DNA from: Paracoccus methylovorus
GTDB taxonomy: Bacteria > Pseudomonadota > Alphaproteobacteria > Rhodobacterales > Rhodobacteraceae
Direction of reading: 5' to 3'
Length of the DNA: 64,000 bases
Assembly: GCF_016919705.1 (NCBI RefSeq)
Contig: NZ_CP070369.1
Location: forward strand, 186,001 to 250,000
A program made the position numbers and the translations under genes. Shown here piece after piece: positions 63,469-64,000 of the stretch. Position 1 is the stretch's first letter; each line of letters begins with the position of its first letter. Below the pieces are notes generated by a model that saw only the letters and a list, made by a program, of their open reading frames with translations, did not search any database and was not told where the DNA came from.

Positions 63469-64000
63469 ACCGCCTGCTCGGGCTGTCCCTTGGTCTTCTG
63501 GCGTTGGTCGTCATCGGCCTGACGGTGGGCGAGGTCGCGCTGCCGGCCTCCGCCTATTGGCAGGCCATGACCGGGGGCAGCCCCAGCACCGCGATGATCC
63601 TGTTCGAACTGCGCCTGCCGCGCATCCTGACGGCGGCAGGCGCAGGCGCGGCGCTGGGGTTGTCAGGCGCGATCTTTCAGATGCTCCTGCGCAACTCGCT
63701 GGCCTCGCCCGATGTCATGGGCTTCACCTCGGGCGCAGCGTTCGGAGCGATCGCCGCGCTGCGTGCGGGGGGTGCGGCGGGCATCAGCTCCAGCCTTGGC
63801 GCGGCAGGCGGCGGACTGGGCGCGGCCGTGCTGGTCTTTGGCCTAAGCCGCCGTCAGGGCCTGACCCCGCCGCTGCGGCTTGTCCTTGTCGGCATCGGCA
63901 TCGCCGCCATCTTCGGCGCGGCGGCGACGATGCTTTTGTCGCGCATGCCGCTGACCGAGGCGGCCGATGCACAACGCTGGCTGGCCGGTTCGCTGGCCGC
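63465..64000 (+). CDS. Second FecCD-family permease, truncated by the window end
   Basis: Begins MNRLLGLSLGLLALVVIGLT with a 4-base overlap to the previous permease and runs open to the window edge (about 178 codons seen). FELRLPRILTAAGAGAALGL and QMLLRNSLASPDVMGFTSGA are the FecCD signatures, so it should pair with the preceding permease. The matching ATPase is expected just beyond the window. Confidence 0.92.
   Translation, partial: MNRLLGLSLGLLALVVIGLTVGEVALPASAYWQAMTGGSPSTAMILFELRLPRILTAAGAGAALGLSGAIFQMLLRNSLASPDVMGFTSGAAFGAIAALRAGGAAGISSSLGAAGGGLGAAVLVFGLSRRQGLTPPLRLVLVGIGIAAIFGAAATMLLSRMPLTEAADAQRWLAGSLA

Overview
The window is a dense, GC-rich (roughly two-thirds G+C by eye) chromosomal stretch from an alphaproteobacterium. 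The gene families (DUF1045 inside a C-P lyase cluster, cyclic beta-1,2-glucan synthase, GcvT-type dimethylglycine/sarcosine dehydrogenase, CbiZ, 6S RNA next to 5-formyl-THF cyclo-ligase) fit Rhodobacterales, most likely Paracoccus or a close relative. This is inference, since no rRNA or other strong marker is present. I see no tRNA, rRNA, insertion sequence, prophage, CRISPR array or origin. About fifty protein genes fill the sequence, many overlapping by 1 to 4 bases.

Layout. 89-6555: a branched-chain-amino-acid-type ABC importer (livJHMGF) followed by a bifunctional enoyl-CoA hydratase/3-hydroxyacyl-CoA dehydrogenase that looks C-terminally shortened. 6633-8453: candidate 6S RNA, 5-formyl-THF cyclo-ligase, an FMN reductase and a 65-residue four-cysteine protein. 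8712-16434: carbon-phosphorus lyase cluster (phnF divergent from phnGHIJKLN, then an opposing DUF1045 gene, then phnM), with no phnCDE importer and no phnP. 16486-23160: a sugar ABC importer operon with a Gfo/Idh/MocA dehydrogenase and a TIM-barrel isomerase, divergent from a LacI repressor with a perfect 14-bp operator between them. 23213-27807: C4-dicarboxylate system dctA / dctBD with two DctD-site-like dyads 31 bp apart and a DctD that lacks recognisable GAFTGA and Walker B Asp residues. 27820-34189: cbiZ, then the branched-chain 2-oxoacid dehydrogenase operon (E1alpha, E1beta, E2, E3) divergent from an Lrp/AsnC regulator. 34231-42570: one 2779-residue cyclic beta-1,2-glucan synthase. 42783-49180: exported envelope proteins, including a degenerate caspase-like protein. 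49334-52479: XRE-cupin regulator divergent from a GcvT-family FAD dehydrogenase. 52480-55342: an unusually structured leader, then a three-gene signalling unit (small exported molybdopterin-fold protein without cysteines, histidine kinase, response regulator). 55399-55749: a PhnA/YjdM zinc-ribbon protein. 55885-64000: a siderophore-iron cluster (FhuF-like reductase, AraC regulator, TonB receptor, exporter-type ABC protein, FecB-like binding protein, two FecCD permeases, the last running off the end).

How it works together. The window is mostly nutrient scavenging. It covers phosphorus from phosphonates, carbon from dicarboxylates, sugars, branched-chain 2-oxoacids and methylated glycines, and iron from siderophores. 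Each block carries its own local regulator. The most unusual parts are the cysteine-free Moco-fold/kinase/regulator unit with its structured leader, the degenerate DctD, and the C-P lyase cluster in which a 2H-phosphoesterase-like DUF1045 protein may stand in for PhnP.
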